NCBI GenBank assembly: GCA_964386565.1
Contig: CAYLRU010000019.1
Location: forward strand, 1-53,005
DNA: 53,005 nt
Source of the DNA: CAYLRU01 sp964386565
Lineage (GTDB): Bacteria; Desulfobacterota; Desulfobacteria; Desulfobacterales; UBA5616
Reading direction: 5' to 3'
Each line of letters begins with the position of its first letter. Position 1 is the first letter of the stretch. The position numbers and the translations under genes were made by a program. Positions 35,018-44,443 of the stretch are shown here, in pieces. The notes under the pieces are model-generated. The model searched no databases, was not told the origin of the DNA, and saw nothing but the letters and a program-made list of their open reading frames with translations.

Positions 35018-36244
35018 TTACGGCAATATCAAAGCATCCGCCACAACCTCCCACAAATACTTTACTTCCAGATCCGGCATGTCATACACTTCGGCCATGG
35101 CCTTGATCTGGCCGTGGCAACTGTGGCAGGGCACAACGACAAGCTCCACTTCCGCCCGCCGGATCTGTTCCATTTTTCGGCGGGCATAATGAATCCTTTC
35201 CTCTTTATACGGTGTTAAAAGGGTTCCCCCACCGCCTCCGCAACAGTATTGATTTCCCTTGTACGGAAACAGATCCACCCACTCGGACATGCATTGGTCC
35301 ATGACCCAGCGCGGTTCCTCATAAAATGCCTGGCCGAACAAATCCATGGATTTTCGTCCGTAATTACAGGGATCGTGATAGGCCGCCCGCTTTGCATTGA
35401 TACTTTTATCGACATGAATTCGGCCGCTCTTTAAATAATCCACCAGAAGATCGAAAACCGTGTATGCCCCGTATTGATCAAAAAACTCTGGATACCATTT
35501 CTGCAACCCGGCCCGGGTTGCCATGTAAGCGTGCCCTCATTCGGGGTACATGAGGTTCTTTATTTCCAGGTTCTTCATGTGCTCGACGATTCTGCCGACG
35601 AAAATTTTCATGGCATCGTCATCCCCGGAAAACAGCCCCCAGTTGACCCCTTCCCAGTTTTCGCTCGGAATGGTCCAGTCTTCGTCCGCCACATGAAAGA
35701 TTTTCCACCAGTGGACCAGGTCTTCGTTCTGGGTGTTGACCAGTTTGTTATGCAGCGTGTGCAGCAGGTTGGCGCCCTTTTTATCAATGGGAACCGTAAA
35801 TCCCTCAAAAGCCGGCTCTTCAGCCAGTTCTTCACCCACATCCTCGATAATAAAAATAAAATCTTCAGTGGGAAGCCCCAGGTTATTTCCGGTTTTAAGA
35901 CCCAGTTCAACACCCTTGTGAATCTGTCCGGGCACCTTATCCCGGTCCACCATTCCCCGCGCCGTTCGAACGATATTGATGATATTGATCCCCATGGGAC
36001 AGGCATATTCACATTTGCCGCACAGGGTACAAATCCAGGGCAGCTTTGAATCAATCAACTCCTTGTCCCGTCCCATCAACACCATGCGGACGATCTTCCT
36101 GGGATCAAACCCGTCAACCCCGGTCAACGGACACCCCGAAGAGCAGGTTCCGCAGGCCATGCACATATCCGTTGAGCAGTTTATCGGCCGCAACGGCGCT
36201 TTTGATTTTATTTCCGATGGATTTCTCTGGGTTATCAGTTCCAT
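35018..36244 (-). CDS. HdrD/BamD-like Fe-S oxidoreductase, probable selenoprotein (Sec236)
   Basis: One gene read through an in-frame TGA (35537-35539). The first part has two 4Fe-4S motifs (CMACGTCSSGCP and CTLCGKCEYACP); the part after the TGA is a CCG domain (DPCNYGRK, QYCCGGGGG, VPCHSCHGQ). Across the stop the frame reads MYPE-U-GHAYMATR, where relatives carry ECGHA, so the TGA replaces a conserved cluster-ligand cysteine. Fifteen nt after the TGA is an 8-bp hairpin with a G-rich loop, consistent with a bacterial SECIS. The protein is 408 residues with selenocysteine at 236. It would accept electrons from the double HdrA encoded just upstream. ATG at 36244 was chosen over a GTG at 36298 on conservation. 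Two separate truncated genes or a nonsense mutation are alternatives. Confidence 0.75.
35503..35521 (-). promoter_or_regulatory. Candidate SECIS hairpin
   Basis: On the - strand GCAACCCG and CGGGTTGC form an 8-bp stem around GGC (or 7 bp around a 5-nt loop starting with G), beginning 15 nt after the in-frame TGA. Position, small G-containing apical loop and placement inside the coding region match bacterial SECIS elements read by SelB. No selenocysteine machinery genes are in the window. Confidence 0.55.
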
Positions 36245-36316
36245 TTCATTTACCGTTTTTTTATTCCACTTCCATCGCCGAAACCCGGCCCTTCTCACGC
36301 CCGGGTGTTCATCCCT

Positions 36317-39259
36317 CTAGTCCAAAGCCGCCTCAATGGTCCCCATCACCCCGTCATCCTCGAAATCCCCGATCACGGTGGCACTGTTGGGACAAATTGC
36401 AGCACACGCCCCGCAGCCCTGGCACGAAGCCGGATCCACCACAATCCGGTCATTTTCCACATCAACAACCCGAGCCCCGTACATGCAGGCCTCTATGCAC
36501 AGTTCACACCGAGAGCAGACGGCATTTCTAACCCTGGCCGTAATCCGCTGGGGCACAATGGTCTTTTTCACCAAAATCCTTAACGCCCGCCGGGCCGCAG
36601 CCTCCCCTTCTGCCATGGCTTCTTCCGCTTTCAGCGGGTTTCTGGCCAGACCGCATACAAAAACACCCTCTTTCCCCGTATCCACGGGCCGCCATTTGCT
36701 GTCCGCTTCTTTAATAAAGCCGTCCGGCGTTGTCTCAAATCCCACCACCGACTGCAGCTCATCTGTTTCATTGGCTTTCACCCCTGTTGACAGAACAAGC
36801 CAGTCCGGCATAAGCCGCAGCGGTTCCCCTAGAACCGGGTCCATTGCCTCAACCATGATATCAGCACCATCGACCGATACACGGGGTTTTTCTCCCGGGT
36901 CAAACGGAATGAACAAAACACCCTTTTTACGGGCCTGGGTGTAAAACCGCTCCGAATCACCATAGGTCATCATATCCCGGTAAAAAACATAGACATCCGT
37001 GCCGGGGGAATTATCCTTTATGGCGATGGCGTTTTTTACGGCTTTTAAGCAGCAGATCCGGCTGCAATAGTTCCGGGGTTCTTCCCGTGATCCCGCACAT
37101 TGGATCATGACCACGGTTTTAATATCGTTTCTGAAAAATTCCGGGCCAATCAATTGTTTTTCAAGTTCAAACTGGGTTATGATTCTTTCGTGCCCTCCGT
37201 ATCCATAGACATCAACGTCAACCGGTCCTCCACCGGTGGCAACGATCAAAACGCCATTCTCAACCGCTGCTTCTTCTCCACCTGGCTGACGAATAACCGT
37301 ATGAAACCGGCCGGCCGACCCGGCCATTCCTGCCACTGTCGCTCCACAACACGTCTCTATACGGGTATCGCTTTGAACCTTTGCCACCAGTGTTTGAATC
37401 ATTGCCCGAATATCCGGATCAACAATACGTTTTACGTTCCCCCCCAAGGTATCGGCCTTTTCCACCAGTATCACCCGGATTCCCCAGCCGGACAACGCCA
37501 GGGCCGCACTTAATCCGGCAGGACCGCCACCCGCGACAACCGCCGCCCGCGAGACAGGTACCTGAAGTCCGGATTGGGGTTTACGGGACCGAAGCCGGTT
37601 GACCGCCATTTCAATACCTTTCAGAACATCTCCGGTCATTCGCAGATCGACCACTTCCACCTGTGACGGCATCATGGCCGTCGCGTCATACAATCCCGTA
37701 ATACTCGGCCACAGGTGATACGGTTTATTTGTTACCAGCACCAGACGGTTTGCACGCGTTTCTTTAACGATTTTTTCCACGGGCCGCCAAGTATTATTGT
37801 CTCTGCACCCCTCCCTGCAATGGACAAGGGTAACATTGCCGGGCAGCAGTTTTACGCCCGATTCGATCCCGGACCAATTTACTTCCGGTTTTTCTTCTTC
37901 ATCATGGCACAGGATAACATAAATGCGATATCGTTCTTTAAAGGCAACTTCCCCGCTTTCCGGTCCGGCATCGCTCATGATCCCCCCGGATCCGGCTGCT
38001 CTGCTTTCAAGACCCACCTTTACGGCGGCCCGGTTTGCACTGATCACGGTGGTGGCAATATCCTTTAAACCCGATACCGAATCCACCGTTTCAACACCTT
38101 CTCCGGTCAGCTTGTCGAGTACCGGATCTTCCGGCGGGTTACCGGGTCTTTGACCTGTGGAAAGGACCACAAGGTCATAGGTTGCATCCTTCTGGTTTCC
38201 GGATTTATCCGTATAACTTAATTTTACATCGCCGGGCCGGTCCCCGGGTTCAATGCTGTGAACCCGGCATCGGACAAATTTTACCCCGTGGCTCTTTTCT
38301 GCGGCATCCCGATAACGCTGGTAATCCCTTCCGAACGTCCGCATGTCCATATAAAAAATCGTTGTATCCGTTGCCTGACCGATTTTTTCCTTGGCCAAAA
38401 CCGCTTCCTTGACGGCAAACATGCAGCAGGCACTAGAACAGTAATCCGCATGAATCATGATGTTTCGGGATCCCACGCACTGAATCCAGGCAATCCGGTG
38501 AAGGGGTTTGCCATCGGAAGGCCGAACCGGTTTTCCCCCATATGGGCCGCTGCCGCTAACCATGCGTTCAAACGCCGTTGCCGTAACCACATTGGGAAGT
38601 ACGCCGTATCCGTAAACATCATATTGGGCCGGATCAACCAGTGGGGTCCCCGTGGCCACGATAATACCCCGGACCCCCTCTAACAGGATCTTTTCGTCGT
38701 CATGGTCAAGGCTTACGGCTTTTTCCGGACAGGCGTCAACACACGCACGGCACCGGGTGCAGGTTTCCCAGTCGATGACCGGGGCAGCCGGCACCCGTGC
38801 GGGGGTGGGATGATAAACCGCTTTTCTTTGGGTCAACCCACCGTTGAACGCATCTGGAATCGATACCGGACAGACTGCCAGGCACTCACCGCAATTGACG
38901 CATTTTTCAGGATCGACACCCTCATGGGAACGGCTGAGCATTACCGTAAAATTGCCTGGATTTCCTTCGACGGAAAGCACCCGGGTGGATGTCATGACCG
39001 TTATATTCTCGTGAAAGAATCCCCGCCGCACACAAAACTGGGACCCGGCATCCCTGTCCACCATGGGCAGCATGCGGCATATCCCGCAATGATCATTGGG
39101 GAACTGGTGATCCAGTTGATTGAGGATGCCGCCAACTGACGGTGATTTCTCAACCAGAACCGCGGGTATGTTGATCTCTGCAAGCGCCAGGGCTGCGCAT
39201 ATGCCGCCGATGCCGCCGCCGATGATCACGACGTTGCCATTTTCCGGTTTCATCATCAT
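36317..39259 (-). CDS. Double-module HdrA-like flavoprotein (HdrA2/BamE-type)
   Basis: Flavo-iron-sulfur protein of 980 residues with two HdrA-like modules. Each has an FAD Rossmann motif (IGGGIGGICAALALAE near residue 12; AGGGPAGLSAALALS near 570) and a C-x3-CC motif (YCSSACC; YCSRICC). Ferredoxin-type 4Fe-4S motifs occur near 118-175 (CVNCGECLAVCP, CTRCRACVDACP) and at the C-terminus (CSRCELCIEACM, CQGCGACAAICP). HdrA flavins carry out electron bifurcation or confurcation in Hdr complexes; the size and content also match BamE of class II benzoyl-CoA reductase systems. Its ATG overlaps the stop of the FrhB-like gene (ATGA), and the selenoprotein gene follows. Confidence 0.88.
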   Translation of the reverse strand: MMMKPENGNVVIIGGGIGGICAALALAEINIPAVLVEKSPSVGGILNQLDHQFPNDHCGICRMLPMVDRDAGSQFCVRRGFFHENITVMTSTRVLSVEGNPGNFTVMLSRSHEGVDPEKCVNCGECLAVCPVSIPDAFNGGLTQRKAVYHPTPARVPAAPVIDWETCTRCRACVDACPEKAVSLDHDDEKILLEGVRGIIVATGTPLVDPAQYDVYGYGVLPNVVTATAFERMVSGSGPYGGKPVRPSDGKPLHRIAWIQCVGSRNIMIHADYCSSACCMFAVKEAVLAKEKIGQATDTTIFYMDMRTFGRDYQRYRDAAEKSHGVKFVRCRVHSIEPGDRPGDVKLSYTDKSGNQKDATYDLVVLSTGQRPGNPPEDPVLDKLTGEGVETVDSVSGLKDIATTVISANRAAVKVGLESRAAGSGGIMSDAGPESGEVAFKERYRIYVILCHDEEEKPEVNWSGIESGVKLLPGNVTLVHCREGCRDNNTWRPVEKIVKETRANRLVLVTNKPYHLWPSITGLYDATAMMPSQVEVVDLRMTGDVLKGIEMAVNRLRSRKPQSGLQVPVSRAAVVAGGGPAGLSAALALSGWGIRVILVEKADTLGGNVKRIVDPDIRAMIQTLVAKVQSDTRIETCCGATVAGMAGSAGRFHTVIRQPGGEEAAVENGVLIVATGGGPVDVDVYGYGGHERIITQFELEKQLIGPEFFRNDIKTVVMIQCAGSREEPRNYCSRICCLKAVKNAIAIKDNSPGTDVYVFYRDMMTYGDSERFYTQARKKGVLFIPFDPGEKPRVSVDGADIMVEAMDPVLGEPLRLMPDWLVLSTGVKANETDELQSVVGFETTPDGFIKEADSKWRPVDTGKEGVFVCGLARNPLKAEEAMAEGEAAARRALRILVKKTIVPQRITARVRNAVCSRCELCIEACMYGARVVDVENDRIVVDPASCQGCGACAAICPNSATVIGDFEDDGVMGTIEAALD

Positions 39260-40350
39260 TTGGTTTTGTTTTTCTCTTCAAATACCAGATACGGTATGGG
39301 TTCTTCCTCGTTCCGGCCTGGAACGTAATCGAACAGCCCTTGTAAATTGGACCCCACGGTGATGAAAAAATCCGCCACCGGTATGTTGCTCGGGCAGACA
39401 CTGCTGCAATGCCCGCATGCCACGCAGGCATGACCGATATGGGCCAGTCGCGTCAAATGGAACATGGTGGTGTCCGTGGGCATTTTCACCTTCCCCCGCT
39501 TTGCCGCCCGCCGCAAGAGCAATTCCGGCTCATGGGCAAAGACATCCGTCAGGAAAACGCACTCCCTGCAGTAACATACCGGACACGCTACGCGGCAATT
39601 ATAACAATTCAGGCAATCGGCAATGAGTTTTTCAAAGCCTTCGATGTGTTTTATTTTCTCCGATGTCGTTTCCATCAACCGGGACTTTGCCTCCTTACGG
39701 GCCCGGCTTACGCGTTCAATTTCTTCATCATGTTCCGCCGGCGGTATTTCTTTAACATATCCCAGTTCTTCCACAATATCGATTCCGGTATCGCTTACAG
39801 CAGTCAGGCCCATACCTGCAGGCAGGTGCTCCCCAAAGACATTCAGGACAAGATCGCATCTTTCGGGTAAAAACCGTTCGCAGGCACCACAGGCCGTACA
39901 AATAAAGTTCCCAAGATCTTTGTCCTGATAAAAATCCAGGGAAATGTCGGGGTTCTTCCCCTCCTGTTCCAGGTAAACGGAATTCTCCATTCTTCCCCTG
40001 CATTCCATGCCGATGATCACGGCCGTCGTCAGGAAGGCCTGTTTCAATTTCACAAGTTCAACCAGGGCGCGAATTTCACATGGCCGCAACACGAACGCTA
40101 TCCGTCTTCCGGCATCATGCCGCAAAATGGCGGCAGCCTGCCGGGCTGCGTTAAAAGGGGCCACAGGGGCCAGGGGATCCGCTGTTTCAAGTTTTTCAGG
40201 ATCGGCAAATAATGTGGGCATGGGCAGTCTGGAATACGGTGTTCTTGCTGAAACGAAAACCCCATCCACCAACTTCTTTTCCATCATCTTTATCAAAAAC
40301 GATCTTACGGCAGCCACCCCGCCATGTTCATTTTTTATAAGGGTATACAT
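39256..40350 (-). CDS. FrhB/FdhB-like iron-sulfur flavoprotein
   Basis: Protein of 364 residues resembling the beta subunit of F420-reducing hydrogenase or formate dehydrogenase. An N-terminal FrhB-like part contains RIAFVLRPCEIRALVELVKL and IGMECRG, followed by CTACGAC, a cysteine-dense CLNCYNCRVACPVCYCREC region and a second cluster CVACGHCSSVCP. It would bring reducing equivalents from a soluble donor (reduced nucleotide, F420-like carrier or formate) into the Hdr complex; which one is unknown. GAGGT precedes the ATG, and it lies 19 nt after mvhD. Confidence 0.8.
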   Translation of the reverse strand: MYTLIKNEHGGVAAVRSFLIKMMEKKLVDGVFVSARTPYSRLPMPTLFADPEKLETADPLAPVAPFNAARQAAAILRHDAGRRIAFVLRPCEIRALVELVKLKQAFLTTAVIIGMECRGRMENSVYLEQEGKNPDISLDFYQDKDLGNFICTACGACERFLPERCDLVLNVFGEHLPAGMGLTAVSDTGIDIVEELGYVKEIPPAEHDEEIERVSRARKEAKSRLMETTSEKIKHIEGFEKLIADCLNCYNCRVACPVCYCRECVFLTDVFAHEPELLLRRAAKRGKVKMPTDTTMFHLTRLAHIGHACVACGHCSSVCPSNIPVADFFITVGSNLQGLFDYVPGRNEEEPIPYLVFEEKNKTK

Positions 40351-40369
40351 GATGTATCATACCTCGTCG

Positions 40370-40795
40370 TCAAAGAATCACCCGCGATTGTGTCGGGCCG
40401 GGTCCCAGTTCTCTGATCTTCTCCACGAACTCGGCCATGTTTCGCTGAAACTCGAGTCCTTCGCTGGCACCGATCCATCTCAGCCTGAGCCGATCAGGGT
40501 CAAATCCGAACTGTTCCATTATTTTCCCCACGCCGGCTATTCTTCTTTCAGCCTTTATATTGCCGTTAATGTAATGACAATCGCCCGGGTGGCACCCGCC
40601 GATGAAAACACCGTCCGCGCCGTCCAAAAAGGCCTTGATGATATATTTCACGTCGATCATACCGGTGCACATCAATCGAACCATGCGCACATTGGAAGGG
40701 TAGGCAAGCCTGGACGTACCGGCCAGATCGGCTGCCGTATACGTGCACCAGTTGCACACCATTGCAATAATCCGAGGTTCAAACGATTCCGTCAT
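40370..40795 (-). CDS. mvhD: MvhD-like [2Fe-2S] electron-transfer subunit
   Basis: Protein of 141 residues of the MvhD/delta-subunit family. Cysteines in MVCNWCTY, LMCTGM and GGCHPGDCHY match the cluster-binding set. In methanogens MvhD connects the hydrogenase to HdrA; homologues (BamF-type) in anaerobic bacteria sometimes carry selenocysteine, but here all positions are cysteine. AAGGGG precedes the ATG. It follows hdrA after a structured 172-nt spacer and precedes the FrhB-like gene. Confidence 0.88.
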   Translation of the reverse strand: MTESFEPRIIAMVCNWCTYTAADLAGTSRLAYPSNVRMVRLMCTGMIDVKYIIKAFLDGADGVFIGGCHPGDCHYINGNIKAERRIAGVGKIMEQFGFDPDRLRLRWIGASEGLEFQRNMAEFVEKIRELGPGPTQSRVIL

Positions 40796-40830
40796 TTGTC
40801 ATATCCCCTTGGATAATTTAAATTTGATGG

Positions 40831-40961
40831 ACCCGTAAAAAGTCGGGAAACAACTTCTTGCGGGTGTTTTCCGTTTCAGGTTTTAAGTGTTTGGTATGTT
40901 ATTATTTTTTTAATCTTAACACTTAAAACCTGATAAATTCGTCTTTTTGCGAATTCATCAG
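40831..40961. repeat. Hairpin-rich inverted-repeat element between hdrA and mvhD
   Basis: Three nested or adjacent inverted repeats: ACCCG (40831-40835)/CGGGT (40861-40865); a perfect 15-nt pair CAGGTTTTAAGTGTT (40877-40891)/AACACTTAAAACCTG (40918-40932); and CTGATAAATTCG (40930-40941)/CGAATTCATCAG (40950-40961) with one mismatch. The last two share three bases. It could be a small non-autonomous repeat, or an RNA processing/attenuation site that uncouples hdrCBA from mvhD and the genes after it. Confidence 0.55.
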
Positions 40962-40967
40962 ACATGT

Positions 40968-42950
40968 TTACAGCAATATCGCTTCAAGCTCATCCATGAC
41001 CTGTCGATCGGTAAAATGCCCCACACTTGCCGCACTGCTGGGGCAGGCCGCCGAACAACTGCCGCATCCCTGGCACAATGCCTCATTGACAACCGCCACC
41101 TGACGGCCCTCGTCAAAATCGATGGCATGATATGCACAGGCCTGTATGCAGCTTTGGCATCCGGTGCAGATATCCGGATCGATAAACGAGATTTCCGCCT
41201 GGGTTTTCACCGTCCCTTTCGCCAGAAGGGCAACAGCTTCACCTGACGCTCCCATGGCCTGGGCAACCGTATCCGGGATATCCTTGGGCCCCTGGCAGCA
41301 GCCTGCGAGAAAAATACCCTTTGAAGGTGTGCTCACCGGTGCCAGCTTTGCATGAAGTTCGGTGAGCCAGCCGTCTTTGTCGGTGGAAACCCCTGTCATG
41401 CGCCCGATATCTGCCGAACCATCGGCAGGCTCAAGCCCTACGCTGAGAATCACCATGTCCACGGGAATCCGCAACATTCTCCGGGTCAGTGTATTTTCCG
41501 CCACCACGGTCAACCTTCCCTGGTGCTCGGGATTGTTCGGATCATCCAGGATATCGGTGACTTCCGCCACGCGGCCGCGAACCAGGTGCACGCCTTCTTC
41601 CTGAACCCGGTTGTAAAATTCCTCATAGAGTTTTCCCGGGGCCCGGACATCGATATAAAACTCCCATACTTCGGCCCCGGTCTTCTCCCTCACCAGGTGG
41701 GCGAACTTCATGGAGTACATGCAACAGACCCGGGAACAATATTCCCGATGGTTTTTATCCCGCGACCCGACGCAATGGATAATGGCCACCCTTTCGGGGG
41801 GTGTTTTATCCTTTTTCAAAATACTTCCACCAGTCGGCCCCGTGGCATTGTTCAATCTCTCGAACTCAAGGCTGGTATAGACTTCCGGGTATATGCCGTA
41901 ACCATACTGCACCAGGGGCGAAGGATCAAAAGCTTTAAAACCCGTGGCCAATATAATTGCGCCCGCCGTAACGTCAAGATATTCCGGCTTTTGATTAAAA
42001 TCCACGGCATCGGCCGGACAAAATTTCTGACATGCGCCGCATTTCTTATTTTTTGACAATACAATGCAATGGTCCTGATCTATTGCCGGCGTATTGGGGA
42101 CTGCCTGGGGAAAAGGCCTGTAGATGGCGGATCTGAAATTCAGGTTTTCATTGAACTTGTCGGGTATTTTCCGGGTCGGGCACTTTTCCATGCAGATCCC
42201 GCATCCCGTACATTTGTTTTCATCGACAAATCTGGGCTTTTTCAAAATACGAACCTTGAAATTTCCTACAAATCCTTCTACGGAAACAACCTCGGCATAG
42301 GTAAGCAAATGGATTTTTTCATGCTGCCCGGCCTCGACCATTTTCGGGGTCATGATACAGGCGGAACAATCAAGGGTGGGAAAGGTCTTGTCGAATTTGG
42401 CCATGTGTCCGCCGATGGACGGTTCCCGTTCCACCAGGTATACCTGGTATCCGGCGTTTGCCGATGAAATGGCCGCCTGCATGCCGGCGATCCCACCGCC
42501 GATCACCAGAATGGACTTATTCACCTCAACTTCCCGGGATGCAAGGGGACGATGTGAGGCCACCCGGGCCACGGCCGCCGCCACCAGATTCTTTGCCTTA
42601 TTTGTGGCGTCTTCCGAATTTTCTGTAACCCATGCCACCTGCTCACGGATATTGGCCATCTGGAAATAGTGCGGATTTATTCCGGCGGTTTCGCAGGCTT
42701 TCCGAAACGTGGATTCATGCATTCTCGGCGAACAAGACGCCACCACGATGCGATTCAATCCGTTTTTCCGGATATCCTCGATGATATATTCCTGCCCGGG
42801 ATTCGAGCACATGAACTTGTAGTCCCTTGCCACAACGACATGGTCCAGTCTACCGGCGAATTCGGCAACAGCTTCCACGTCCACCTTGGGAAAAATATTC
42901 ATTCCGCAATGGCAAATATAGACCCCTATTTTAACATCATCATATTTCAT
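40968..42950 (-). CDS. hdrA: HdrA, FAD/Fe-S subunit of heterodisulfide reductase-like complex
   Basis: Protein of 660 residues with canonical HdrA layout: the N-terminal GVYICHCGMNI segment, FAD motif VIGGGIAGMQAAIS, DCSACIMTPKM, ferredoxin motif CTGCGICMEKCP, C-x3-CC (YCSRVCC) and two C-terminal ferredoxin motifs (CTGCQSCIQACA, CQGCGSCSAACP). HdrA is the flavin site for electron bifurcation. All cysteine positions that are selenocysteine in some archaeal HdrA proteins are cysteine here. Its ATG overlaps the hdrB stop (ATGA), making an hdrCBA unit. Confidence 0.93.
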   Translation of the reverse strand: MKYDDVKIGVYICHCGMNIFPKVDVEAVAEFAGRLDHVVVARDYKFMCSNPGQEYIIEDIRKNGLNRIVVASCSPRMHESTFRKACETAGINPHYFQMANIREQVAWVTENSEDATNKAKNLVAAAVARVASHRPLASREVEVNKSILVIGGGIAGMQAAISSANAGYQVYLVEREPSIGGHMAKFDKTFPTLDCSACIMTPKMVEAGQHEKIHLLTYAEVVSVEGFVGNFKVRILKKPRFVDENKCTGCGICMEKCPTRKIPDKFNENLNFRSAIYRPFPQAVPNTPAIDQDHCIVLSKNKKCGACQKFCPADAVDFNQKPEYLDVTAGAIILATGFKAFDPSPLVQYGYGIYPEVYTSLEFERLNNATGPTGGSILKKDKTPPERVAIIHCVGSRDKNHREYCSRVCCMYSMKFAHLVREKTGAEVWEFYIDVRAPGKLYEEFYNRVQEEGVHLVRGRVAEVTDILDDPNNPEHQGRLTVVAENTLTRRMLRIPVDMVILSVGLEPADGSADIGRMTGVSTDKDGWLTELHAKLAPVSTPSKGIFLAGCCQGPKDIPDTVAQAMGASGEAVALLAKGTVKTQAEISFIDPDICTGCQSCIQACAYHAIDFDEGRQVAVVNEALCQGCGSCSAACPSSAASVGHFTDRQVMDELEAILL

Positions 42951-43801
42951 TGGGCCACATCCGAATCAATCTTTATTGGGACCAGAAGTTTATCAATCCC
43001 CAGGTCTTTTGGGGCGATCCCCATAGCCAGCCCGATGATCTGGGTGAAATACGTGACCGGCAATTCAGGGCCTTTCATTTTTTTTTGGCCGTAATCGAGG
43101 TTAAACTGGCACATGGGACAGATCGTGGTAATGATTTCCGCTCCTTTACGGCGCATCTCCCCTGTAATTCTTGAAATCAAGGGAATACAGTCTGTTTCAT
43201 GGGGTATCATATGGGATGCGCCGCAACAGAGTGTTTTGGCGGAATGTTCAATGGGGCGAAATCCGAATCGACTTAAAAATTTTTCAAGCCGGACCGGCTT
43301 TTCTGCTTCAGCAGACGTTCCATAAGGCCGGGTTAATTGACAGCCGTAATAAGCGGCAACCGGTTTATCCGCAATGGAAGGTTTTTGGGAAACAGACGGC
43401 CAAGCGATTTCAGGAATGTCGTCAATCAATACATCCAGGTAATGACGAACCGGAAGGATGCGGATAAGTTGCAGTTTTTCATTTTCAAGGCACTGATTGA
43501 CTCTTTCCTTCAGCCCGGGAGAGTGATTAAACTTAAAAACCGCTTTTTGAAGGGTGGCATAGCATGCATTACAAACGGTAACGATTTCCTTAAACCCCTG
43601 TGCATCGGCAAGGGCCATGACCCTTCCCGCAAGGGCCATGGCTTTGTCGGCACTGATGCTGAATGCCGCGGTCGCCCCGCAGCAATTCCAGTCCTCGATT
43701 TCTGCAAGCTCGATACCCACTTGCTGGTTCACCTTGTCAACCGAGTCCTTGTAACCGGCAGCGGTTTTGTAAGCACATCCCGGGAAAAATCCGTATTTCA
43801 C
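42947..43801 (-). CDS. hdrB: HdrB, CCG-domain subunit
   Basis: Protein of 284 residues with two CCG cysteine motifs: GCAYKTAAG / WNCCGAT / VCNACY and GCQLTRPYG / LCCGASHM / CPMCQ. In methanogens HdrB holds the catalytic noncubane 4Fe-4S clusters that reduce the disulfide; in sulfate reducers the acceptor is uncertain (a disulfide such as DsrC or another thiol). The GTG start overlaps the hdrC stop (GTGA) and the stop overlaps the hdrA start, so hdrC-B-A are translationally coupled. Confidence 0.93.
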   Translation of the reverse strand: MKYGFFPGCAYKTAAGYKDSVDKVNQQVGIELAEIEDWNCCGATAAFSISADKAMALAGRVMALADAQGFKEIVTVCNACYATLQKAVFKFNHSPGLKERVNQCLENEKLQLIRILPVRHYLDVLIDDIPEIAWPSVSQKPSIADKPVAAYYGCQLTRPYGTSAEAEKPVRLEKFLSRFGFRPIEHSAKTLCCGASHMIPHETDCIPLISRITGEMRRKGAEIITTICPMCQFNLDYGQKKMKGPELPVTYFTQIIGLAMGIAPKDLGIDKLLVPIKIDSDVAQ

Positions 43802-44385
43802 TCGATCTTCCTTTCCGCTTCACCACCTGCATGAAGCCGTATGCGCATGGGATTTTTTGTCCTTTCGGCACGGATACCGAGACGTCCGCGTTTCAGCAGT
43901 TGTAACCCCAGAAAAGCCTTTGCTATCATATCCCCGGGATGCTTCAATCCATAGCGGGCCATCAGGTAGGTTTCATTCATTTTGCCGGTTCTGTCAACTT
44001 CGCCGGAAAACACCTTGTACAAATCGGGCATTTTACACAACGGCGAGACAAGTCCGTGTTTGACGGCCATCTCCTTGAGGGAATACATCAGGTCGGTCAC
44101 CGGGATATCTTGGGGGCATCGCACCATGCATTGATAACAGGATACACAAAACCACTGGGTGTTTGAACGAAGGGCTTCTTCCATTTCACCGTCGCGGATC
44201 AGGGCGAACAGTTCGCGCGGGGCATGGTCCATTCGGGTTGTAAGGGGACAGGAACCGCTGCAGGTCCCGCACTGGATACATCTCAATATGTCATTGCCGT
44301 GATGGGCGCCATAAAACTCCTGCTGAAGTTTTTCTTCATCCATTTTTAAAAAATCTTTCACCAGGCATGACCGGCGATCTTTCAA
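43798..44385 (-). CDS. hdrC: HdrC, ferredoxin-like subunit
   Basis: Protein of 195 residues with two 4Fe-4S motifs (CIQCGTCSGSCP and CVSCYQCMVRCP) in an HdrC layout. It passes electrons from HdrA to HdrB. A TTG start at 44385 is preceded by GGAGG about 10 nt upstream; ATG at 44343 (MDEEKLQQEF) is an alternative without a good ribosome site. It is the first gene of the seven-gene Hdr block. Confidence 0.9.
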   Translation of the reverse strand: MKDRRSCLVKDFLKMDEEKLQQEFYGAHHGNDILRCIQCGTCSGSCPLTTRMDHAPRELFALIRDGEMEEALRSNTQWFCVSCYQCMVRCPQDIPVTDLMYSLKEMAVKHGLVSPLCKMPDLYKVFSGEVDRTGKMNETYLMARYGLKHPGDMIAKAFLGLQLLKRGRLGIRAERTKNPMRIRLHAGGEAERKIE

Positions 44386-44443
44386 ACCCTGCGTCCCTCC
44401 TTAAATCGGCAGGACCAAATTGCCGGACTTTTAAAAAAGGAAA

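Noticed and set aside
35018..35524. A separate gene starting at the ATG at 35524 (MATRAGLQKW)
   Set aside because: No ribosome site precedes it, it is in frame with the upstream ORF across a single TGA, and the protein would be only half a CCG domain. One selenoprotein gene explains the data better.
35018..40795. Complete class II benzoyl-CoA reductase (bam) operon
   Set aside because: BamDEF-like parts are present, but no tungsten-pterin BamB, BamC or NADH-dehydrogenase-like BamG-I genes are found in the window.
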